From JASEHD01 sp964471945 (GTDB lineage: Bacteria; Bacteroidota; Ignavibacteria; UBA10030; SZUA-254), in assembly GCA_964471945.1 (NCBI GenBank), contig CAYYIJ010000118.1, positions 1 through 5,251 on the forward strand: a DNA stretch of 5,251 bases, read 5' to 3'. The notes under the pieces were generated by a model that ran no database searches, was not told the DNA's origin, and was given only the letters and a program-made list of their open reading frames with translations. This document shows, in pieces, positions 1 to 5,251 of this stretch; position 1 is the stretch's first letter; every line of letters begins with the position of its first letter. A program made the position numbers and the translations under genes.

Positions 1-60
1 TTTAAATTTTCAGTCAAAAATCCGTTTAAATATATTGAAAAACACAACCTTATGCAAACA

Positions 61-313
61 GGACGCACCTACAGTGCGCAACGTCAGCGTTCATGAACTG
101 GCAATCACCACCGAGTATGAAAATACTGCAAACCCATCATTCCCCCGAAGGGGTCATGTCGTGACGACTTGTCTGGTCGGAATCTTAACCGAGCAATCCT
201 CAGTTGGCTAGGCTTAGATGCTGATCAAAAGAATGTCAGCATGACGAGAAGGCTGGGTGCTGAGCATCGCCGCAGGACATAACACCTGTTTTCCGCTACT
301 ATTTTCATAGCAG
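61..313. other. GC-rich, hairpin-dense non-coding block (possible structured RNA or decayed mobile-element end)
   Basis: This part of the 468-base leader before the first gene is compositionally distinct: positions 61-300 have 124 G+C of 240 by hand count, while positions 1-60 have 14 of 60. It contains successive short perfect stems: 64-68/74-78 (CGCAC/GTGCG), 80-83/88-91 (AACG/CGTT), 114-118/123-127 (AGTAT/ATACT closed by a GAAA loop), 142-145/150-153 (CCCC/GGGG, loop CGAA), 158-161/165-168 (GTCG/CGAC), 218-224/236-242 (ATGCTGA/TCAGCAT), 273-276/285-288 (CAGG/CCTG) and 296-302/307-313 (CTAT/ATAG core, one mismatch). This density suggests a folded RNA or single-stranded DNA element. It matches no RNA family I can name; I looked for tmRNA, RNase P and tRNA signatures and saw none. 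The strand is unknown. A transposon-associated guide RNA relic is one possibility, because an IS200/IS605-like palindrome follows. Function is not shown. Confidence 0.3.
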
Positions 314-322
314 TTATTAATT

Positions 323-379
323 GGGCTAAAGTCCTTTATGCGAGCGGTTTTTCAATAACCCCATGCTTAAGCGTGGGTT
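323..379. mobile_element. IS200/IS605- or REP/RAYT-like palindromic end (no transposase in window)
   Basis: Two adjacent imperfect palindromes lie here. The first (323-334) pairs GGGCT with AGTCC around a short A-rich centre. The second (357-379) pairs AACCC, a bulged C and ATGC with GCGT and GGGTT around a TTAA loop. A GGGCTAAAG-type sequence followed by a hairpin of the form CCCATGCTTAAGCGTGGG resembles the subterminal hairpins recognised by Y1 single-strand transposases (the IS200/IS605 family and REP-associated relatives). That resemblance is from memory of the family, not from a search. No transposase or TnpB gene is visible, so this would be one end of an element extending left of the window, a non-autonomous copy or a relic. 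It could also be a simple transcription terminator, although it lacks a clear T-run. Confidence 0.3.
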
Positions 380-383
380 TATA

Positions 384-411
384 TTGCATCGCTGGAGTAG
401 TGCTATATAAT
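384..411 (+). promoter_or_regulatory. Candidate sigma70-type promoter for the MFS exporter gene
   Basis: A perfect TATAAT hexamer sits at 406-411. A weak -35-like TTGCAT sits at 384-389, 16 bases upstream (three of six consensus matches). Transcription would begin near 418, leaving a leader of about 50 bases before the chosen ATG at 469. The promoter starts five bases after the palindrome ending at 379, so it may have been supplied or left in place by the element to the left. In Bacteroidetes proper the main sigma factor prefers a different -33/-7 pattern, so support depends on the host lineage. Confidence 0.35.
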
Positions 412-468
412 AGAGAAGCAATAGCTAAAAGAAATATACAAAGATTTTCGTATCTTGTTCAGGTGTTA

Positions 469-1650
469 ATGGAAAATTGGAAAAAAAATTTATATGTCCT
501 TGGCGGAACCCAATTCCTTACCATGATTGGTATGAATTTGGTGATTCCCTTTCTTCCTTTTTACATCCGTGAGCTTGGTGTAACAAATCCTGATGAAGTA
601 GCACGCTGGAGTGGATTAGTTTTTGCCGGAACATTTTTTACCGCATTCTTTGCTACACCATTCTGGGGTTCAATGGGTGATAGATATGGGCAAAAATTGA
701 TGATCGTGAGAGCAATTTTCGGCCTGGGATTATCACAAGTATTTATTGGCTTCTCACAAGATGTTTATCAATTATTATTATTTCGGATGATTCAAGGTGC
801 AATTAGTGGTTTCATAGCATCCGCCCTTGCACTTGTTTCAACATCTTCACCAAAGCAACATATCGGACATTCACTCGGGCTTCTTCAATCGGCTACAGCA
901 GGTGGTACAATGCTTGGTCCTGCTGTTGGTGGTTTCTTGGCGGATATGATTGGGTATCGAGAGATATTTTTTATTACAGCAAGTTTATGTTTCGCCAGTG
1001 GTTTGGTAATCATCAAATTTGTCCATGAAGTGAAGAAACAAACTGAAAATCCACAAAAACTTCAAGTATGGCACAATTTCAAATTTATGTTTACTCAGAA
1101 GCAATTGCGCATTATTGCACTTACAATTTTATTCTCACAAATCGCCGCCTTGATGATCGAGCCAATCTTTGCATTGTTCATCGAATCGTTCAAAACAACT
1201 ACGAAATATGTATCAACACTAACAGGTATCACCATTGCAATTTCTGGAATTTTCATGGTGATCTTTTCACCATGGTGGGGAAGGAGGAATGACCGCCTTG
1301 GATATAAACAAAATCTCATTATCGCACTTACCGGAACAGGTATAGCATACAGTTTACACATGATTGTTCCGGGACTGATAACGTTAGGGATTTTAAGAGC
1401 TGTACTTGGATTTGTTCGTGGTGGAATTCTTCATTCTCTCTATTCTTTAACTAGTCTCCGTTCTCCTGCAGACCACAAAAGTGGAATGATTGGTGTCGCA
1501 TCCAGTCTTACGATATTGGGAAATATGATCGGACCTCTTTTAGGCGGAATGATTGCTGGAAATATCGGGATAAATTTTGTGTTCGTTGTTAATAGCATGA
1601 TTTTCCTCGCAACTGGATTATTAGTTTGGAAATATCTGCATAACCATTAA
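469..1650 (+). CDS. MFS drug-exporter-like transporter, MdtG-type (DHA1 family)
   Basis: This encodes a 393-residue inner-membrane protein with hydrophobic segments throughout, consistent with the 12 membrane helices of the major facilitator superfamily. Visible motifs are the family motif A in the loop after helix 2 (GSMGDRYGQK, residues 67-76), a motif B-like RMIQG near 106-110, and the antiporter motif C (GGTMLGPAVGG, 145-155) in helix 5. A second motif A-like GRRNDRLG lies in the C-terminal half. The N-terminal stretch (NWKKNL, then PFLPFY and ELGVT, then WSGLVF and PFWG) follows the order seen in E. coli MdtG, so a proton-driven exporter of small hydrophobic compounds is likely, but the substrate cannot be read. 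The frame is open from a GTG at 373, but that codon lies inside the 357-379 palindrome and its extension is not family-like. ATG 469 has a weak AGG five bases upstream and starts at the usual place. The gene converges on hpnE with a 15-base gap and no obvious terminator hairpin. Confidence 0.9.
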   Translation: MENWKKNLYVLGGTQFLTMIGMNLVIPFLPFYIRELGVTNPDEVARWSGLVFAGTFFTAFFATPFWGSMGDRYGQKLMIVRAIFGLGLSQVFIGFSQDVYQLLLFRMIQGAISGFIASALALVSTSSPKQHIGHSLGLLQSATAGGTMLGPAVGGFLADMIGYREIFFITASLCFASGLVIIKFVHEVKKQTENPQKLQVWHNFKFMFTQKQLRIIALTILFSQIAALMIEPIFALFIESFKTTTKYVSTLTGITIAISGIFMVIFSPWWGRRNDRLGYKQNLIIALTGTGIAYSLHMIVPGLITLGILRAVLGFVRGGILHSLYSLTSLRSPADHKSGMIGVASSLTILGNMIGPLLGGMIAGNIGINFVFVVNSMIFLATGLLVWKYLHNH

Positions 1651-1665
1651 CGGTGACGGTGCGAA

Positions 1666-2997
1666 TCATTTATTTATCATCTCCGCTGCACCAAATCCGC
1701 TCATCACTGCACCCTCGATTGTCGCTGGTAAACCGGTGTCTATCCAATCACCTGCTAAATAAAAATTCTTTATCGGTGTGATAGGAGATGGGCGATAATA
1801 TTCTACATCGTTCGTAGCTGAAATCGTTGCCCGCTTTTCTTTAATTATTACTGAATGAACCAACTTCGCATTTATACTATTTGGAAACACATGATGTAAA
1901 TCATCGAGTGCAATTTTTACAAGCTCTTCCTTAGAACGATCAATAAATTTATAAGCAGCACTAATGACGGATGTAATGTAACTTGTCGAATTGCTTTCGT
2001 TCATCAATCTCCTTCGATTGAATATCCATTGCAACCTCCCATCTATCAGACCTATATAGTCGACATCCATGAACTCTCTATCGAACCAGAGATTTATTGA
2101 AACAATAGGCGATGTTTCGAATTGATCGAGAGAAGAAAATGGTTTCTCTTTTCTAACCGGGTCTGGAATCAACTTCTTAAGTGCCTGCGGCATAACAGTA
2201 CTAATTACTTTTTTTGCTCGAACTACTTTTCCACCCTTCAGAATAACTCCATCAATTTTATTTTCTCTCATCTCCAACGATTCGATCTCGCTGTTTAGAT
2301 AAATCTTACCGTAATGCTTTTCAACCAACTTTTGTGCCTCGTAAACATACAACTCGGATTGTCCAACAGTCGGGATGAGTATCGCCGAATCAGATTTTTT
2401 TCCAAGGAATGCTGCTTTAAGTGATCGTGCGAATAAGAGTGCTGATGATTTCTCAGGAATTTCATTCATTGCCGAAACAGCAATCGGATACCACAAACAT
2501 TCTCTTGCTTCGTTAGATTGCTTCAAGTCGATTAGCCACTGCTCAACGCTCATTGCTCTAAGCTTGCTTTCTAAAGTTGCATTCCATTCATTTAATTGCA
2601 ATCCGACCTTCAGCAACCGATGGCGATCTCTAAACGAAAGAAGCTTGAACCTCAACATACCAGCAGTCAAATGCAGTGGTTTCGGAAGCGAAGAAATCTC
2701 AAACTTCCCTCTCCCTTTCTCAGGATGATTAAATATCATACTCAGTGTCGGTTCATTCTTTAGGAATTGTCTCGTCCCGATTAGGTCTAAGTATTTTAGA
2801 AGATTGTGATAACCGCCAAGGAGTACATGCTGCCCATTATCAACTACATCTGCGGTTTTTTGATCAATGTACGAATAACATCTTCCACCCAACCGCGGTG
2901 CTTGCTCGTAGATGCCAACTGTTGCTCCCTTTAACGAAAGCTTCACTGCCGCTGCAAGTCCGCTAAGTCCTCCACCGATTATAATAACATCGAACAT
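1666..2997 (-). CDS. hpnE: Hydroxysqualene dehydroxylase HpnE (squalene-associated FAD-dependent desaturase family)
   Basis: This is a 443-residue FAD-dependent amine-oxidase/phytoene-desaturase-fold enzyme. In the family it reduces hydroxysqualene to squalene, the last step of the HpnCDE route. The N-terminal dinucleotide-binding motif is clear (GGGLSG, residues 8-13, with acidic E31 ending the second strand), followed by the LGGR FAD signature (36-39). The DNGQHVLLGG segment (53-62) is characteristic of HpnE-like desaturases. The C-terminal FAD motif is AGDWIDTGLPATIEGA (415-430). The length is normal for the family. An in-frame TTG lies one codon upstream, but ATG 2997 is the better start. 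No good Shine-Dalgarno is visible. It lies downstream of hpnD on the same strand after a 162-base gap, so it may be co-transcribed or have its own promoter. The alternative, a C30 carotenoid desaturase (CrtN-like), is less likely given the two partner genes. Confidence 0.92.
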   Translation of the reverse strand: MFDVIIIGGGLSGLAAAVKLSLKGATVGIYEQAPRLGGRCYSYIDQKTADVVDNGQHVLLGGYHNLLKYLDLIGTRQFLKNEPTLSMIFNHPEKGRGKFEISSLPKPLHLTAGMLRFKLLSFRDRHRLLKVGLQLNEWNATLESKLRAMSVEQWLIDLKQSNEARECLWYPIAVSAMNEIPEKSSALLFARSLKAAFLGKKSDSAILIPTVGQSELYVYEAQKLVEKHYGKIYLNSEIESLEMRENKIDGVILKGGKVVRAKKVISTVMPQALKKLIPDPVRKEKPFSSLDQFETSPIVSINLWFDREFMDVDYIGLIDGRLQWIFNRRRLMNESNSTSYITSVISAAYKFIDRSKEELVKIALDDLHHVFPNSINAKLVHSVIIKEKRATISATNDVEYYRPSPITPIKNFYLAGDWIDTGLPATIEGAVMSGFGAAEMINK

Positions 2998-3159
2998 CAA
3001 GATTTGGGATTTAGAATTTTTTGTTTAAGGATAACGATATTGGTTGATGGAAGAATAATTTTATTTCAGATTTTAGATGTCAGTAATGTTCCATACTCTA
3101 TGATTCATTCTCACCGCTCTATGCGCAACGCTCATAACTCAAAGCTCACCGCTCCCCAC
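2998..3159. other. hpnD-hpnE spacer with a 10-base direct repeat
   Basis: This 162-base non-coding spacer is notable because hpnC and hpnD overlap while hpnE is set apart. The plus strand carries CTCACCGCTC twice, at 3110-3119 and 3145-3154 (read as GAGCGGTGAG along the operon). The intervening bases are also rich in CTCA and GCTC words, giving a low-complexity GAG-rich patch just after the hpnD stop codon. The half next to hpnE is AT-rich. I see no convincing promoter, terminator or open reading frame. The patch may be a decayed intergenic repeat. Confidence 0.5.
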
Positions 3160-4014
3160 TCACAAACCAAATATTCTCTGTTTCACCCAATACTTAACAG
3201 CTATCAGAAACTGAATCAGTCTCGGTAAAGCAACTTTTTTGTCAAATACATTATACTCGGCTTCTTTTATTTTAAGAAGAGTGTGATAATAAATTCTCTC
3301 CATTATCTTTGCGGCAAACATTACGCGTTTATCTTCACTCGGAAGTGACTCCTTTGCCCTTTGAAAGAATTCTTCTGCCCGTTGAGTTTCAAATTCCATG
3401 AGCTCCCTAAATTCTTTAGAATATCGGTACGACAATAACTCAGCTTCTGAATACCTGAATCTTTTTAAATCTTCTTGGGGGATATAAACTCTCCCATACT
3501 TTGCATCTATACCCACATCTCGAATGATATTGGTAAGTTGTAATGCGATTCCAAGGTTTATTGCATACTCTTTTGTTTTCTCGTTTCGAGGTCCGAAAAT
3601 TCCCAAGCTCATCAAGCCAACCGTGGAAGCGACGAGATAGCAGTATTCTTTCAGCTCCACAAAGGCTTCATATCTATTCTTAACTAAATCCATCTCAACA
3701 CCCTTGAGAAGATCATGGAAATGAACGATCGGGATACGAAATTTTACTGCAACCGCATTAAGCTGATTCAGAATTTGATAATTCGATTCCCCTCTTTGGG
3801 CGGATTCTAATTCGTTTCTCCATTTCTGAAGGACTTCAATTTTACTATTGACATCTTTTTCGTTGTCAACAATATCATCTGTAATTCGACAAAATGCATA
3901 AACAGTTTTTAGTGCATTTCTCTTAACCTTTGGGAGAAATGAGAATGAAAAGTAAAAACTTGATTTACTTTCCTTGAGTCCGATCGATGCAGGAATAGCT
4001 ATGTCAGATCCCAT
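3160..4014 (-). CDS. hpnD: Presqualene diphosphate synthase HpnD
   Basis: This 284-residue enzyme belongs to the squalene/phytoene synthase (trans-isoprenyl, head-to-head) family. In the bacterial pathway HpnD joins two farnesyl diphosphates to form presqualene diphosphate. The family hallmarks are present: SSFYFSF and LP near residues 18-28, YAFCRITDDIVD with the first aspartate-rich Mg-binding motif at 46-50, CYLVASTVGLM near 125-135, and the second motif NIIRDVGID with D166 and D170, followed by GRVYIP. Length is typical. The ATG at 4014 lies inside the last codons of hpnC (16-base overlap). It has a purine-rich AAGAAAGAG just upstream, which suggests translational coupling. Assignment as HpnD rather than HpnC rests on the DDIVD form, the VASTVG segment and gene order. 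A phytoene synthase is less likely because hpnC and hpnE flank it. Confidence 0.9.
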   Translation of the reverse strand: MGSDIAIPASIGLKESKSSFYFSFSFLPKVKRNALKTVYAFCRITDDIVDNEKDVNSKIEVLQKWRNELESAQRGESNYQILNQLNAVAVKFRIPIVHFHDLLKGVEMDLVKNRYEAFVELKEYCYLVASTVGLMSLGIFGPRNEKTKEYAINLGIALQLTNIIRDVGIDAKYGRVYIPQEDLKRFRYSEAELLSYRYSKEFRELMEFETQRAEEFFQRAKESLPSEDKRVMFAAKIMERIYYHTLLKIKEAEYNVFDKKVALPRLIQFLIAVKYWVKQRIFGL

Positions 4015-4919
4015 GGCTCTTTCTTCGGACGTTTTCTTTTGTAATACAGTAAATCATTGAATATCAAGCCACGCATAAAAATCATCATCTTGTTAAATGT
4101 ACTTAACTTTGGTCTAATGTTCAAAACATCGTATCTGTCTGTTTCAATCTTTTTTAAAATAGCCATACCGCCAAACCAGATGAGCTTTAATTCAAGCTGT
4201 AAATCTTTTGCAACAAGAGAAGGTAACTCTGCACCTTTGTAAAACATCTCTCGTGTTCGCCCGACTTCAAACTTTATCAATTTCCGAAATACATCATCCA
4301 TCACTCCATTACTCCAACACTCCATTTTAAAATTATATCTGTTCATATCTTCAATCGGAATATATAATCTATCCTTCTCTCTATCCACTGAAACATCTTG
4401 CCAAAAGTTGGCAAGCTGGAGTGCAGTACAAATATAATCCGATAATTCGAATAGCTTCTCATCCCTATAACTAAAAATCATCAGCACCAATCTTCCAACG
4501 GGATTCGCCGAGCACTTACAATAGCCGAGCAAATCTTCGAAGGTTTCATAACGATTTTGCAAAACGTCTTGCTTGAATGCCGCCAATAAATCTTTCAAGG
4601 GCTCTATCGGAATGTCATTTTTCTTAACTGTATCCATCAATGCAATGAATATCGGATGATCTACATTTCCTTTATAACAATCGAGAAGCTTTGCTTCCCA
4701 ATCGTTTAATCTAATTATTCGTTCTTCTTTTGTAAAATTATGCTCATCTGCAAAATCATCTGCAACTCGGCTAAATGCATATATTGCCTGAATGTATGGT
4801 CGTTTTTCTTCAGGAAGAAAAAAAGAGGCAACTGGAAAATTCTCGTAATGTTTTTCTGCCAGCTTAGCACAGTAGGTATATGCTTCATCGAGATTGTATT
4901 GTTTAATATTTTCTTCCAT
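3999..4919 (-). CDS. hpnC: Hydroxysqualene synthase HpnC
   Basis: This 306-residue protein is the second squalene/phytoene synthase family member of the cluster. HpnC converts presqualene diphosphate to hydroxysqualene. Family features are ENFPVASFFLP (about 26-36), YAFSRVADDFADE with the first aspartate-rich motif D54-D58, the HpnC-typical GYCKCSANPVGRLVL (132-146), and the second motif NFWQDVSVDREKDRLYIP with D175 and D179. Length is normal or slightly long. The frame stays open upstream to a TTG at 5000, but the extra 27 residues fall partly within an intergenic repeat copy (4965-5035) and match nothing in the family, so ATG 4919 is chosen. Its first residues (EENIKQYNLDEAYTYC) look like a normal HpnC N terminus. 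There is no strong Shine-Dalgarno. It is the first gene of the minus-strand cluster, overlapping hpnD by 16 bases. Confidence 0.92.
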   Translation of the reverse strand: MEENIKQYNLDEAYTYCAKLAEKHYENFPVASFFLPEEKRPYIQAIYAFSRVADDFADEHNFTKEERIIRLNDWEAKLLDCYKGNVDHPIFIALMDTVKKNDIPIEPLKDLLAAFKQDVLQNRYETFEDLLGYCKCSANPVGRLVLMIFSYRDEKLFELSDYICTALQLANFWQDVSVDREKDRLYIPIEDMNRYNFKMECWSNGVMDDVFRKLIKFEVGRTREMFYKGAELPSLVAKDLQLELKLIWFGGMAILKKIETDRYDVLNIRPKLSTFNKMMIFMRGLIFNDLLYYKRKRPKKEPWDLT

Positions 4920-4964
4920 GATGATAAAATAATAAAGACTTCTGAATAATTCTTTTTTGTCATG

Positions 4965-5035
4965 TTGAGTCCACCTAAATGGGCGTTGCCCATTACTCAA
5001 ATTGTAATGAACAAATTACCATGTTAATTAGTAGC
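4965..5035. repeat. 71-base direct repeat, copy A
   Basis: This aligns without gaps to 5142-5212 at an offset of 177 bases, with 61 of 71 positions identical by hand count. It starts TTGAGTCCAC and ends TTAGTAGC. It lies 45 bases upstream of the hpnC ATG and overlaps the rejected TTG-initiated extension of hpnC. No coding capacity is conserved between copies, because the differences are scattered and ignore codon phase. Confidence 0.8.
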
Positions 5036-5047
5036 ATTAGCCCAACG

Positions 5048-5074
5048 GTCACCCTGAGCTTGTCGAAGGGTGAC
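5048..5074. repeat. Palindromic intergenic repeat 1 (GTCACCCT/AGGGTGAC)
   Basis: A perfect 8-base stem, GTCACCCT (5048-5055) with AGGGTGAC (5067-5074), surrounds an 11-base centre GAGCTTGTCGA. The core CTGAGCTTGTCGAAG is, from general knowledge, a widely dispersed intergenic palindrome in several bacterial lineages. It could fold in DNA or RNA on either strand. No T-run follows on either side, so an intrinsic terminator is not supported. Confidence 0.75.
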
Positions 5075-5093
5075 AGTCAACAGAGTTTCTTCA

Positions 5094-5122
5094 TGTCAGT
5101 CTTCGATAAACTCAGACTGACA
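5094..5122. repeat. Palindromic intergenic repeat 2, inverted relative to repeat 1 (TGTCAGTCT/AGACTGACA)
   Basis: A perfect 9-base stem, TGTCAGTCT (5094-5102) with AGACTGACA (5114-5122), surrounds an 11-base loop. Read on the minus strand it has the same layout as repeat 1: GTCA, two variable bases, CTGAGTTTATCGAAG, two variable bases, TGAC. The core differs at two positions only, while the variable stem bases differ but still pair (CC/GG in repeat 1, GT/AC here). This is a second family member in the opposite direction. Confidence 0.75.
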
Positions 5123-5141
5123 GCACAAGCTCTCGGTCACC

Positions 5142-5212
5142 TTGAGTCCACTTAAATGAGCGTTGCAAATTATTCAAATTTTAATGAACAGATTATCATG
5201 TTCATTAGGAGC
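5142..5212. repeat. 71-base direct repeat, copy B
   Basis: This is the second copy of the 4965-5035 unit, in the same orientation. Differences include transitions (for example C4975 to T5152) and a CC-to-AA pair at 4990-4991 versus 5167-5168. Its left edge is fused to CGGTCACCTTGAG (5134-5146). That word also begins palindrome 1 as CGGTCACCCTGAG (5046-5058), so the repeat and palindrome families are joined here. Confidence 0.8.
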
Positions 5213-5223
5213 GAAGCGAAACA

Positions 5224-5246
5224 TCTCGATTCTAAAGAATTTGAGA
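5224..5246. repeat. Imperfect palindrome at right edge
   Basis: TCTC (5224-5227) pairs with GAGA (5243-5246), and ATTCT (5229-5233) pairs with AGAAT (5236-5240) around an AA centre, with a small internal bulge. It follows directly after GAGCGAAGCGAAACA. It is probably part of another dispersed repeat whose remainder lies beyond the window. Confidence 0.4.
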
Positions 5247-5251
5247 CCCTT

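Larger units (their letters stand above)
4920..5251. other. Non-coding region upstream of hpnC, built largely of repeats
   Basis: No credible gene is present in these 332 bases; the longest ATG-initiated frames I traced are under 20 codons. The region must contain the hpnC promoter unless the operon extends further right, but no convincing -35/-10 pair was found on the minus strand. It is organised as repeat copy A (4965-5035), palindrome 1 (5048-5074), palindrome 2 (5094-5122), repeat copy B (5142-5212) and a further imperfect palindrome near the right edge. The last part (5208-5251) contains GAGCGAAGCGAAACATCTC, a word typical of dispersed intergenic repeats. Confidence 0.6.

Noticed and set aside
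2..211. A plus-strand frame open from the left edge for 69 codons, ending in TAG at 209-211, which could be the tail of a gene to the left.
   Set aside because: The translation shows no recognisable motif, and in particular no zinc-finger cysteine pairs like those of TnpB. The first 50 bases look like AT-rich non-coding DNA, and the GC-rich part is better explained by hairpins. A degraded transposase tail overlapping a structured RNA remains possible but is not supported enough to annotate.
373..468. N-terminal extension of the MFS gene from the GTG at 373.
   Set aside because: The GTG lies inside the 357-379 palindrome and upstream of the candidate promoter, and the 32 added residues do not resemble family N termini. 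ATG 469 aligns with the usual start.
1651..1665. Possible bidirectional terminator between the exporter and hpnE.
   Set aside because: Only 15 bases separate the stop codons and they contain no hairpin followed by a T-run on either strand.
2375..2728. Plus-strand open frame of 117 codons opposite hpnE.
   Set aside because: It lies entirely antisense to well-conserved hpnE coding sequence, with no recognisable motif, so it is a shadow frame. The other frames opposite or within the four genes were rejected for the same reason.
3125..3135. An 11-base word shared between the hpnD-hpnE spacer (minus strand ATGAGCGTTGC) and repeat copy B (5156-5166).
   Set aside because: Several 11-base matches are expected by chance in a window of this size, so common origin is not supported.
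4920..5000. N-terminal extension of hpnC from a TTG at 5000.
   Set aside because: It is partly encoded by repeat copy A and has no family similarity; ATG 4919 gives a normal HpnC start.
5048..5122. The palindromes as CRISPR repeats or as intrinsic terminators.
   Set aside because: There are only two copies, in opposite orientation, with no regular spacers and no cas genes. No T-run follows either stem.

Overview
The window is a bacterial chromosomal segment of moderate-to-low GC, tightly packed in the middle and repeat-rich at both ends. Three genes on the minus strand (hpnC, hpnD, hpnE, read from right to left) encode the bacterial three-enzyme route from farnesyl diphosphate to squalene. 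A plus-strand major facilitator superfamily (MFS) exporter gene converges on them. The organism cannot be named from sequence alone. The AT-leaning codon use, weak Shine-Dalgarno signals and dispersed palindromes with a CTGAGyTTrTCGAAG core fit the Bacteroidota/Ignavibacteria/Calditrichota side of bacteria, but this is a tentative inference.

Layout. Positions 1-468 hold no convincing gene. They contain an abrupt GC-rich block (about 61-300, 52% G+C by hand count against 23% in the first 60 bases) packed with short hairpins, ending in a palindrome like the ends of IS200/IS605-type elements. A sigma70-like promoter follows directly and precedes the exporter gene (469-1650). The exporter and hpnE meet tail to tail with 15 bases between their stop codons. 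hpnE (1666-2997) is separated from hpnD (3160-4014) by a 162-base spacer containing a 10-base direct repeat. hpnD and hpnC (3999-4919) overlap by 16 bases. Upstream of hpnC, 4920-5251 is non-coding and holds a 71-base direct repeat pair (61 of 71 positions identical) enclosing two opposite-facing palindromes of one family, with compensatory stem changes.

How the genes work together. By family knowledge, HpnD condenses two farnesyl diphosphates into presqualene diphosphate, HpnC turns that into hydroxysqualene, and HpnE (FAD enzyme) reduces this to squalene. Squalene is then available for hopanoids, sterols or C30 carotenoids. No squalene-hopene cyclase, oxidosqualene cyclase or carotenoid gene is in this window, so the end product is not shown. 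The exporter has no evident functional link to the pathway.

No clearly undescribed biological system is demonstrated here. The two best leads are the structured block at the left end, which could be a decayed mobile-element end or an unrecognised RNA, and the nested repeat arrangement upstream of hpnC.
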